Source of the DNA: Bacteroidota bacterium
Lineage (GTDB): Bacteria > Bacteroidota > Bacteroidia > Bacteroidales > F082
NCBI GenBank assembly: GCA_002686705.1
Contig: NYYH01000048.1
Location: 1-23,434 of the forward strand
DNA length: 23,434 nucleotides
Direction: 5' to 3'
The notes under the pieces were generated by a model. That model did not search any database and was not told the origin of the DNA. It saw nothing but the letters and a program-made list of their open reading frames with translations. The position numbers and the translations under genes were made by a program. Position 1 is the first letter of the stretch, and every line of letters begins with the position of its first letter. Positions 16,521 to 22,535 of this stretch are shown one piece after another.

Positions 16521-17093
16521 ATGGAATATTTTGTAATAATTATCGGATCTATATTTGTTAGCAACATTGTGCTTGCTCAATTTTTGGGAATTTGTCCTTT
16601 TGTGGGTGTTTCCGGAAAATTGTCAACATCAGTTGGAATGGGTGGCGCTGTTCTGTTTGTGCTCACACTTGCCACATTAGTTACTTGGATAATTCAGTAT
16701 TATGTTCTTAATCCTTTCGGTTTGGGATTTATGCAAACTATTGTTTTTATCCTTGTAATTGCTTCACTGGTTCAAATGGTTGAAATTATCCTGAAAAAAG
16801 TAAGCCCCTCTTTATACTCTGCACTTGGTGTTTTTCTTCCATTAATAACAACAAACTGTGCAGTACTTGGTGTTGCTATTCTTACAATACAAAAAGATTT
16901 TAACCTATTAGAAGGTGTAGTTTATGCTGTCGCAAATGCCATTGGTTTCACATTAGCTCTTGTGCTTTTTGCCGGAATTCGTGAGCATTTAGATTTAATG
17001 GAGGTTCCGAAAGGCATGAAAGGTGTACCAATTGCTCTTGTTGTTGCTGGCATACTCGCATTATCATTTTTTGGTTTTACAGGACTAGTTTAA
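16521..17093 (+). CDS. rnfA: Rnf complex membrane subunit RnfA
   Basis: 190 aa, about six membrane helices, homologous to NqrE and inverted in topology relative to RnfE. C25 (LGICPFVGVS) and C113 (TTNCAVLGVA) are the expected ligands of the intramembrane [2Fe-2S] cluster shared with RnfE. It is the last gene of the rnf operon. No T-rich terminator follows, only an inverted repeat about 30 bp downstream that may also belong to the next promoter. Confidence 0.96.
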   Translation: MEYFVIIIGSIFVSNIVLAQFLGICPFVGVSGKLSTSVGMGGAVLFVLTLATLVTWIIQYYVLNPFGLGFMQTIVFILVIASLVQMVEIILKKVSPSLYSALGVFLPLITTNCAVLGVAILTIQKDFNLLEGVVYAVANAIGFTLALVLFAGIREHLDLMEVPKGMKGVPIALVVAGILALSFFGFTGLV

Positions 17094-17120
17094 GTAGACA
17101 GTTTTTCAAATGAAAAGAAT

Positions 17121-17149
17121 TAGATTTGCACAAAACCAATAGTGCAAAT
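17121..17149 (+). promoter_or_regulatory. -7 element and overlapping inverted repeat upstream of the FkbM gene
   Basis: TAGATTTG (17121-17128) fits TAnnTTTG. It overlaps an inverted repeat, ATTTGCAC (17124-17131) and GTGCAAAT (17142-17149), with a 10-nt spacer. The repeat covers the -7 region and the expected transcription start, so it could be an operator or a hairpin at the end of rnf. Confidence 0.5.
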
Positions 17150-17165
17150 TTGCTTAATCTCAAAA

Positions 17166-17888
17166 ATGGATTATAAAAATCTAATCAGATCTACTTTGAA
17201 TTTATTACATCTGGATTTATCTAAGAATCTGGAATACGATCGGTTGACCAAGTTAATAATGAAACGGGTAATTAAACCTGATTCAAATTGCATTGATATA
17301 GGTTGTCACAAAGGTGAGATTTTAGATATTATAATTAAGTATGCACCAAAAGGTAAACATTACGGCTTTGAACCTCTACCAATTCTATTCGATAGATTAA
17401 TTGAAAAATTTAAAAATAGAGCAACTATTCTTCATTATGCTTTATCAGACAAAGATGGTTTTTCAACTTTTCATCATGTTAAAAACGCTCCTGCATACAG
17501 CGGTATTAAGAAACGAAAATACGATATCGATAAGCCTGAAATCGAAGAGATCAAAGTTGAGCTCAAAAAATTGGATGATATTATACCATCAGACCTTAAG
17601 ATTGATTTTATTAAAATAGATGTTGAGGGAGGAGAGTTTGGAGTATTAAAAGGAGGTATTCAATTGTTGAAGAAATTCAAACCGATTATTATTTTCGAGT
17701 TTGGTTTAGGTGCTAGTGATTTTTATGGAACAAACCCAGCTGATATGTTCACTCTTATTACAAAGGAGTTAGGGTTACAGATATTTTTGCTAAAATCATT
17801 TATAAAAAATCATAAGGCACTAAATTTAATGGAGTTTGAACAATGCTTTAATGATAATAAGGAGTATTATTTTATCGCTCATAAGTAG
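17166..17888 (+). CDS. FkbM-family SAM-dependent methyltransferase
   Basis: 240 aa from the ATG at 17166. A GTG eight codons earlier (17142) is in frame, but it lies within the inverted repeat at the transcription start. The SAM-binding motif I is CIDIGCHKGEIL. The hallmark FkbM motif is FIKIDVEGGEFGVLKGG, followed by IIIFEFGLGASDFYG. FkbM-type enzymes methylate hydroxyls of sugars or natural products; the acceptor here is unknown and no glycan or polyketide cluster is adjacent. It stands alone between rnfA and an FtsE-like gene. Confidence 0.8.
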   Translation: MDYKNLIRSTLNLLHLDLSKNLEYDRLTKLIMKRVIKPDSNCIDIGCHKGEILDIIIKYAPKGKHYGFEPLPILFDRLIEKFKNRATILHYALSDKDGFSTFHHVKNAPAYSGIKKRKYDIDKPEIEEIKVELKKLDDIIPSDLKIDFIKIDVEGGEFGVLKGGIQLLKKFKPIIIFEFGLGASDFYGTNPADMFTLITKELGLQIFLLKSFIKNHKALNLMEFEQCFNDNKEYYFIAHK

Positions 17889-17891
17889 TGA

Positions 17892-17920
17892 TTGAGAAAC
17901 TCGCAATTTATCTATCTTTG
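17892..17920 (+). promoter_or_regulatory. Promoter of the FtsE-like gene (TTG-18 bp-TATCTTTG)
   Basis: TTG (17892-17894) and TATCTTTG (17913-17920) are separated by 18 bp, close to the Bacteroidota -33/-7 arrangement. The same TTG is in frame with the gene and could be miscalled as its start. Confidence 0.6.
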
Positions 17921-17942
17921 GGCTAACAAATTTTTATTGCAA

Positions 17943-18608
17943 ATGGAGAGTCAACCAATCATAAAACTTACAAACCTTTCGGTTTTCCAAAAAAACAAAC
18001 TGGTACTTACTAATGTAAATCTTGATATTTTAAAGGGTGAATTTATATACATGATTGGTAAAACCGGAAGCGGTAAATCAAGTTTAATGCAAATTCTTTA
18101 TGCAGATTTACCTATTGAAGCTGGTGATGCTACGGTTTGTGGGTATAATCTAAAAAACATTAAGCGGAAGAATCTGCCATATCTGCGACGAAAACTTGGT
18201 ATTGTTTTCCAGGACTTTCAGCTACTTGATGACAGAAGTGTTAGAAAGAATTTGGAGTTTGTGCTAAAAGCAACTGGATGGAATGAGAAAAAAAAGATTG
18301 ATGATCGAATCCTCAAAGTGCTTGACGAGGTTGAGCTAATTGAAAAACTCAATGTTATGCCTCACCAGTTATCTGGAGGAGAACAACAAAGGATTGCAAT
18401 TGCTAGAGCTTTATTAAATGAACCTGAAGTTATGTTAGCTGACGAGCCAACGGGTAATCTCGATCCTGAAACTTCAAACGGAATAATGAAAATTCTTTTC
18501 AGAATAAGTAAGCTAGGTAAAACAGTGATTATGGCAACTCATAATTACAATTTAATACATAAATTTCCTGGAAGGGTTATTAAATGTGAAGAAGGAACAT
18601 TAAAATAG
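17943..18608 (+). CDS. ftsE: FtsE-like ABC transporter ATP-binding protein
   Basis: 221 aa from the ATG at 17943, the normal FtsE length; the longer TTG start falls in the promoter. Walker [10 protein letters not shown] is at about 39-47, Q loop [19 protein letters not shown] signature LSGGEQQR, Walker [14 protein letters not shown] and the switch His in MATHN. The Q-loop region with DDRSV is typical of FtsE, the ATPase that with FtsX controls septal peptidoglycan hydrolases. No ftsX lies in the window, which is common when the two genes are unlinked. A LolD- or MacB-type ATPase is the main alternative. Confidence 0.78.
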   Translation: MESQPIIKLTNLSVFQKNKLVLTNVNLDILKGEFIYMIGKTGSGKSSLMQILYADLPIEAGDATVCGYNLKNIKRKNLPYLRRKLGIVFQDFQLLDDRSVRKNLEFVLKATGWNEKKKIDDRILKVLDEVELIEKLNVMPHQLSGGEQQRIAIARALLNEPEVMLADEPTGNLDPETSNGIMKILFRISKLGKTVIMATHNYNLIHKFPGRVIKCEEGTLK

Positions 18609-18685
18609 ACAGTTTCTCTATATATCTGTTTCTCTTTCTCCTGGTAATCAAATTAAAAGAAACCTACTAGGAATTACCGATAAAG

Positions 18686-19351
18686 TTAAACTACTGAAGT
18701 ATCTTTGTTCATCTGCTTTGGAAATGCAGGGATTTCTGCCATCTCAACAAACTTATTTAAGCATGTAGATACTAAACGATAATAGTCATTATCAGTTCCC
18801 ATTATAATTTTGTCACAAAACTGTGGCACCCATTTTAAAAAGTGTTTCAAATAAAACTCTTTCCTGTTTTCATAGTAATGGATGGCTTGCTCCAAATTTG
18901 CCTCCTGCAATTCTTTAATTTCATTAAAAATCATAGAGTACATAAATTCAGACTCAATAGAAAAATGATCGGGAGCATCCTTTAGGTTGGAGTCAAATCT
19001 CAACCCCATTTTTTTGTAAAAATTAATCACCCATAAAGTCTCATCATTCATTAATGAATCACCTCCTATATACATGGAACTATAAGGTGGGGCTAACATT
19101 TTAAAAGGTCCAATAAATAATCTTGAATATTCAATTAGAAGCTCTTCAACTGAATAGTCATGTAAAGTTTTCCAGATTTGATATGCGTCTTCAAGGCATT
19201 CAGGAGAGACAATTTCAAAAGCCGATTGTAAGTTTTCGAACAGCTTCGGATTTTCAATAAGATCATCTGTAGGTTGACAAAAAAGAGCTGAAAACAAATT
19301 AAAAATTGTTGCGTTAGCCTCTTCTTTAATAATAAATTTTTGAATTTTCAT
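18686..19351 (-). CDS. TorD/DmsD-family molybdoenzyme maturation chaperone
   Basis: 221 aa, all-helical, soluble. Family motifs are YSRLFIGPFKMLAPPYSSMY, with the invariant GP...APP stretch, and APDHFSIESEFMYSMI. TorD/DmsD chaperones bind the Tat signal and cofactor-free form of DMSO-reductase-family catalytic subunits in the cytoplasm and hold back export until the molybdopterin cofactor is inserted. It lies 99 bp downstream of the DmsB-like gene on the same strand, beyond a hairpin. Its expected client, a molybdopterin oxidoreductase, is not encoded in the window. Its presence supports the reading that a Tat-exported molybdoenzyme once belonged to this locus. Confidence 0.85.
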   Translation of the reverse strand: MKIQKFIIKEEANATIFNLFSALFCQPTDDLIENPKLFENLQSAFEIVSPECLEDAYQIWKTLHDYSVEELLIEYSRLFIGPFKMLAPPYSSMYIGGDSLMNDETLWVINFYKKMGLRFDSNLKDAPDHFSIESEFMYSMIFNEIKELQEANLEQAIHYYENRKEFYLKHFLKWVPQFCDKIIMGTDNDYYRLVSTCLNKFVEMAEIPAFPKQMNKDTSVV

Positions 19352-19383
19352 TAACTGATATTTAGATTATTTGCGATATTAAA

Positions 19384-19430
19384 AAATTTGAAGGCATAGT
19401 ATGTACTATGTCATATATGCCTTCAAATTT
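19384..19430 (-). terminator. Terminator of the DmsB-like gene
   Basis: A perfect 15-bp inverted repeat (AAATTTGAAGGCATA at 19384-19398, complement at 19416-19430) with a 17-nt loop, read on the minus strand, ends in a run of six T (19386-19381). It sits 20 bp after the stop and before torD. It would terminate or attenuate transcription into torD. Confidence 0.8.
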
Positions 19431-19450
19431 AAAACAGATGTACACCAAAA

Positions 19451-20524
19451 TTACCTCGTTACTACAATGTTACCAGACATTAACCCAGTATTTGTCCGAA
19501 GACTGCATATATAGGTTCCTACGCTCAATCCCAACACATTGATTTTCAATCTGTTTTTCCCCATTTGACAGTTTTTATTTACGAATACTTTTCTCACTTC
19601 TTTACCCATAATATTGAAAATAGATAAAGAAACAGGCGAAGCCTTGTCAAGATCAAACTCAACGGTTGCATCATTTCTAACAGGGTTAGGATAAATATGC
19701 AGTTTCTTAATTTCTTTTGCGAACAGGTTATTAATGAAATAAGGTGAATTAAAGTCACCAATATAGTATACATTGGGATTGGTTCCACTCACTCCGGGTT
19801 CCAAAAATTCACCTATATTATTCTTAAATCGTTTATTTTGATTTTGTGCCAACAGTTGGCTAATCTCACTACTATTATCATTAAGATCACCAAATACTCT
19901 TGCTCCTGCGGGACATGAATCAACGCAGTATGGGTTTTCACCTACTTTTAGTCGGTGATCACAAAAGTAACATTTTTCGGTTACTCCTGATGGCCTAACG
20001 TCATTATACTCATCAGACGTATAATCATTTTTATCCGGAGGAATTGCTCCGGCAAGGGTAGCAGTTTCCTTCGGTGATGATGTACATCCGTTAATTATAC
20101 TGGTTTCATTGTTATAGAAGTCTTGTGTTGGAACACCTATAGGGTTGAAACTTATATTCGAATATTGGACACTTTCTGTAATAACATCTTTATTACTATA
20201 AGGACAAGCAACAACACATGACTGGCAACCAATACACCTTTCGTCATTGTGCATTGTAATGCCATCATCAGTTTTAAACATTGCTTTTGGAGTTACAGGA
20301 CATGCTTCAACGCAGGGAGCATCGGTACAATGGTTACATTGAACTGGAAATACTTTATAATTTACGTTGGGAAATTGCCCTGTTGTTGTGCGGTAAAAAT
20401 CCGCCCAGTTATATTTCCTTCCATTAGTCTCAAACTCTGTATTATTTTCGGTTTTACAGGCTAATCCGCAGGCACCGCATCCTACACATTTACCCAGGCT
20501 TATAGCCATTCCATATTTTGTCAT
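19451..20524 (-). CDS. DmsB-like four-[4Fe-4S] electron-transfer subunit with a C-terminal T9SS sorting domain
   Basis: 357 aa from the ATG at 20524 (MTKYGMAISLGKCVGCGAC), the characteristic DmsB-type N-terminus. Sixteen Cys form four [4Fe-4S] motifs: CVGCGACGLAC, CNHCTDAPCVEAC, CIGCQSCVVAC and CYFCDHRLKVGENPYCVDSC. About 70 residues separate the third and fourth motifs, longer than in DmsB. The usual NPNVYYIGDF ending is present, then about 85 further residues (from about 271): LHIYPNPVRNDATVEF, LSIFNIMGKEV, VGTYICSLRTN and final GNIVVTR. This is a type A T9SS C-terminal domain. There is no Sec, Tat or lipoprotein signal, so crossing the inner membrane would need a partner. An upstream ATG at 20587 would add 21 residues, mostly encoded by the IS end. 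TorD lies downstream; no catalytic or membrane-anchor gene is present. Confidence 0.9.
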   Translation of the reverse strand: MTKYGMAISLGKCVGCGACGLACKTENNTEFETNGRKYNWADFYRTTTGQFPNVNYKVFPVQCNHCTDAPCVEACPVTPKAMFKTDDGITMHNDERCIGCQSCVVACPYSNKDVITESVQYSNISFNPIGVPTQDFYNNETSIINGCTSSPKETATLAGAIPPDKNDYTSDEYNDVRPSGVTEKCYFCDHRLKVGENPYCVDSCPAGARVFGDLNDNSSEISQLLAQNQNKRFKNNIGEFLEPGVSGTNPNVYYIGDFNSPYFINNLFAKEIKKLHIYPNPVRNDATVEFDLDKASPVSLSIFNIMGKEVRKVFVNKNCQMGKNRLKINVLGLSVGTYICSLRTNTGLMSGNIVVTR

Positions 20525-20535
20525 AATTAATGATT

Positions 20536-20565
20536 TGTTTGACTTCAAACCCTCTTGGACAAATT
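20536..20565 (+). repeat. Right terminal inverted repeat of the IS3 element
   Basis: Begins TGTTTGACTTC and contains TTGGACAAATT. It matches the left repeat at 20 of 30 positions with no gaps. It lies 11 bp before the likely start of the DmsB-like gene. Confidence 0.8.
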
Positions 20566-20567
20566 TA
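20560..20567 (-). promoter_or_regulatory. Outward-facing -7 element at the IS end (TAAATTTG)
   Basis: Read on the minus strand, TAAATTTG fits TAnnTTTG, overlaps the inner edge of the right repeat, and lies 35 bp before the ATG of the DmsB-like gene. No good -33 element is seen upstream. It could give the flanking gene an IS-derived promoter. Confidence 0.35.
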
Positions 20568-20618
20568 GCTTTTTTATTTATAGACACTTTTACTTTTTTT
20601 GATGTTGTTTCTTGACTG

Positions 20619-20671
20619 TTGAAATGTTGGTAACTTCTAGCGAAGCGTTAAGGAAGTTATCAATATTTCAA
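20619..20671 (-). repeat. Large hairpin at the end of orfB in the IS
   Basis: Arms of 19 bp (20619-20637 and 20653-20671) pair with only two mismatches around a 15-nt loop. The hairpin begins within the orfB stop codon. No T tract follows on the minus strand. It may block transcription entering or leaving the element. Confidence 0.75.
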
Positions 20672-21657
20672 TGGTCTGCATTTACTATTAATTTCTGTTG
20701 TTCATATAGCACCCTTCTGTGCATTAATGTTCTGTGCTTTGTCTTTGCACGTTGTTCTAATATTATCTGTTTGCGATTAAGGTAAACATCAGATGGTGTT
20801 ACATTTTCCAAGGATTCATGGTAACGATGATTATTGTAATAATTAACAAATTGTTCTAGTTGCAGTTCCAGATCACCAGGGAAGTAGTAATTATTAAGCT
20901 TTACCACATTCTTCATTGTCCGGTGATATCTTTCAATCTTCCCTTGAGTTTGAGGATGATAAGCAGCTCCCCTGACATGATCGCTTAACTCACTTTCCGT
21001 AAACTCACGAAATTGTTCAGAAATAAAACAAGAACCATTATCAGATAGTAGTCTTGGACGGTCTTCTTTATCTAAGCCTGTTTTTAACAATGCAGCCCTT
21101 ACAACACGTTCAGCATCGGTTGATTGCATTTGCTTGCATAGTGCCCAATGAACTATATATCTTGAATAATCATCCAGTACTGTTGCCAAATAGTACCATC
21201 CCCAGCCAATGATTTTGAAATATGTAAAATCGATCTGCCATTGTTGATGAACTTTATTAGGTTTATCCTTAAACTCATCTGCTGCACTCATTACGATGTA
21301 AGCAGGACTTGTTATTAAACCTCTTGATTTTAATATTCTGTAAACACTTGATTCGCTTATGAACCAACCTTGTTTATCGGTAATGTGGTATGCCAGTTCA
21401 CGTGGAGAAAGATCCTCACGTTCCAAAGCTGTTTCAACCACTCTCTGGCGTTCATTATCAGGTATTTTGTTCCAGAATCTGTTTTGATGCCTTGGTTGTT
21501 GCTTTAATCCATCATACCCTTGTTCCAGATAACGTTTATACCACTCATAAAATGTACTCCGATTTATGCCAAGCTCTTGCAAGGTGCGTTTTACACTCAA
21601 TTGAGAATCTTCTACAATTCGGATAACTTCCATTTTTTCTCCAGCACTTCGTCGCAT
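20668..21657 (-). CDS. IS3-family transposase OrfB (DDE catalytic domain)
   Basis: 329 aa. An N-terminal HTH (TLQELGINRSTFYEWYKRY) is followed by the rve integrase core with catalytic triad D143 (WQIDFTYF), D206 (LLSDNGSCF) and E242 (QGKIERYHR), with 35 residues between the last two, the DD(35)E signature of IS3. It lacks a good independent start and is expected to be made mainly as an OrfAB fusion by -1 frameshifting on the A7G run upstream. All key residues are present, so the element may still be active. Confidence 0.93.
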   Translation of the reverse strand: MRRSAGEKMEVIRIVEDSQLSVKRTLQELGINRSTFYEWYKRYLEQGYDGLKQQPRHQNRFWNKIPDNERQRVVETALEREDLSPRELAYHITDKQGWFISESSVYRILKSRGLITSPAYIVMSAADEFKDKPNKVHQQWQIDFTYFKIIGWGWYYLATVLDDYSRYIVHWALCKQMQSTDAERVVRAALLKTGLDKEDRPRLLSDNGSCFISEQFREFTESELSDHVRGAAYHPQTQGKIERYHRTMKNVVKLNNYYFPGDLELQLEQFVNYYNNHRYHESLENVTPSDVYLNRKQIILEQRAKTKHRTLMHRRVLYEQQKLIVNADH

Positions 21658-21668
21658 ATACTTATAGT

Positions 21669-22019
21669 TTACTCGGAACCATCCTGACTTTTTTTAAGCA
21701 TCCGATTCTCTAAGCTGAGTTCTGCAACCAGCTGTTTTAAATCATTATTCTCAGTTTTTAAATGTTGAACTTCATTACTATTAGCTTCACGAAGGGTATC
21801 CCCATTTAATCGTCTTTTTCCTGCCTCCAGAAAGTCTTTACTCCATTTGTAGTAAACATTCGTATTAATGCCTTCTTTTCGACAAATCTCTGAAATACTC
21901 TCTTCACCGCGTAAACCTTCTAATACTATGCGGATCTTCTCTTCTGATGAATACTTCTTACGAGTACGACGCTTAATCTCTCTTACTTTTGATTTGACAC
22001 TTTGTTTTTTAGTTGCCAT
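21669..22019 (-). CDS. IS3-family transposase OrfA (HTH and leucine zipper)
   Basis: 116 aa. A basic N-terminus leads into a helix-turn-helix (KIRIVLEGLRGEESISEICR; INTNVYYKWSKDFLEAG), then a leucine-zipper-like helix (LKTENNDLKQLVAELSLENR). OrfA binds the IS ends and regulates transposition. Near its 3' end is the slippery run that allows fusion with OrfB; normal reading ends at the TAA at 21669. Confidence 0.92.
   Translation of the reverse strand: MATKKQSVKSKVREIKRRTRKKYSSEEKIRIVLEGLRGEESISEICRKEGINTNVYYKWSKDFLEAGKRRLNGDTLREANSNEVQHLKTENNDLKQLVAELSLENRMLKKSQDGSE
21688..21695 (-). other. Programmed -1 frameshift site (A7G) between OrfA and OrfB
   Basis: On the minus strand CTTAAAAAAAG lies 17 bp before the orfA stop. 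A -1 slip gives ...RMLKK-SGWFRVNYKYMRRSAGE, joining OrfA to the OrfB frame with no stop in between. A6-7G runs are the standard slippage site of IS3 elements. Confidence 0.85.
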
Positions 22020-22075
22020 AACTTGAATTTTTATTGGTTATAAATTTATGAATTCTGTCCATAAAGATTTAAACC

Positions 22076-22105
22076 AATCTGTCCAAATTAGGGTGAAGAC
22101 TTACA
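22076..22105 (-). repeat. Left terminal inverted repeat of the IS3 element
   Basis: Read on the minus strand it begins TGTAAGTCTTCACCC and contains TTTGGACAGATT, partner of the repeat at 20536-20565 (20 of 30 identical). A second TGGACAGA lies about 25 bp further inside and may be a subterminal binding site. Confidence 0.8.
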
Positions 22106-22359
22106 CTTGGTGTGTTTCCAAGATAATAAGCGTTTTGACCATAGAATGATTCTCCAGCGGTAGGTGCTGTAATTTCATTTTGACTTCCATAATAAGTAGT
22201 CTGGTTAGTTCCAACAATTGGATAATCAGCTATACCAGGAAGCTCATTATTGGTATCGGTTGTAATTTCTGAATCTTTTTTACATCCTGAAAAAGTTATC
22301 AGTACTGCCATTAATAGTGTCATCATTGCGTTCATTGTGGTCATTGTTTTACGTTCCAT
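22106..22359 (-). pseudogene. Lipoprotein gene of the DUF1566 type, truncated by the IS
   Basis: About 84 native residues from the ATG at 22359. The signal peptide ends in lipobox TFSGC (acylated C26), with a Lys-Asp-Ser tail typical of surface lipoproteins. The stretch YPIVGTNQTTYYG, PTAGESFYGQNAYYLGNTPS closely resembles the segment just before DUF1566 (Lcl-type) domains, where the sequence usually continues YTDNGDGTVTD. Here native coding stops at NTPS, where the IS begins. The frame runs about 11 codons into the IS and stops at 22069. The remaining 3' part of the gene is not found on the other side of the IS. A longer in-frame start at 22440 exists but covers the promoter region. Confidence 0.72.
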
Positions 22360-22386
22360 TTTCTTAGTCTTTAAAATTATATGACA

Positions 22387-22394
22387 CAAATATA
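22387..22394 (-). promoter_or_regulatory. Putative -7 element (TATATTTG) for the truncated lipoprotein gene
   Basis: On the minus strand TATATTTG matches TAnnTTTG about 28 bp before the ATG at 22359. It lies within the longer reading frame from 22440, which argues against that start. Confidence 0.5.
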
Positions 22395-22535
22395 CAGCGC
22401 CTATAATGCTTAGGAAAACTAAATCAATAGAGTGGATCATTTCATCTGTAGACAGGTGTTTTTTATCAATAGAGGATGGTGGAAAGAATTCAAATATTAG
22501 TTCTTCCTTTCAATTATCTCAACAATAAATCTTTT

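Larger units (their letters stand above)
20536..22105 (-). mobile_element. IS3-family insertion sequence, about 1570 bp
   Basis: The ends were defined by the terminal inverted repeats (20536 and 22105), both starting TGT and containing TTGGACA. It encodes OrfA and OrfB with an A7G slippage site. Terminal sequence and size suggest the IS150 group, though OrfB assignment to a subgroup is not certain. Flanking bases read AAG on the left and AAT on the right in the transcription direction, so there is no exact 3-4 bp target duplication. Its two sides lie in unrelated genes, which suggests rearrangement after insertion. Confidence 0.88.

Noticed and set aside
18609..18685. Terminator between the convergent ftsE-like and torD genes
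   Set aside because: Only a 6-bp GGTAAT/ATTACC pair far apart was found, with no T tract.
20581..20671. IS right end placed at the large hairpin or at the T-rich stretch near 20581
   Set aside because: Neither matched the left terminal repeat; the TGT...TTGGACA sequence at 20536-20565 matches at 20 of 30 positions and lies outside both.
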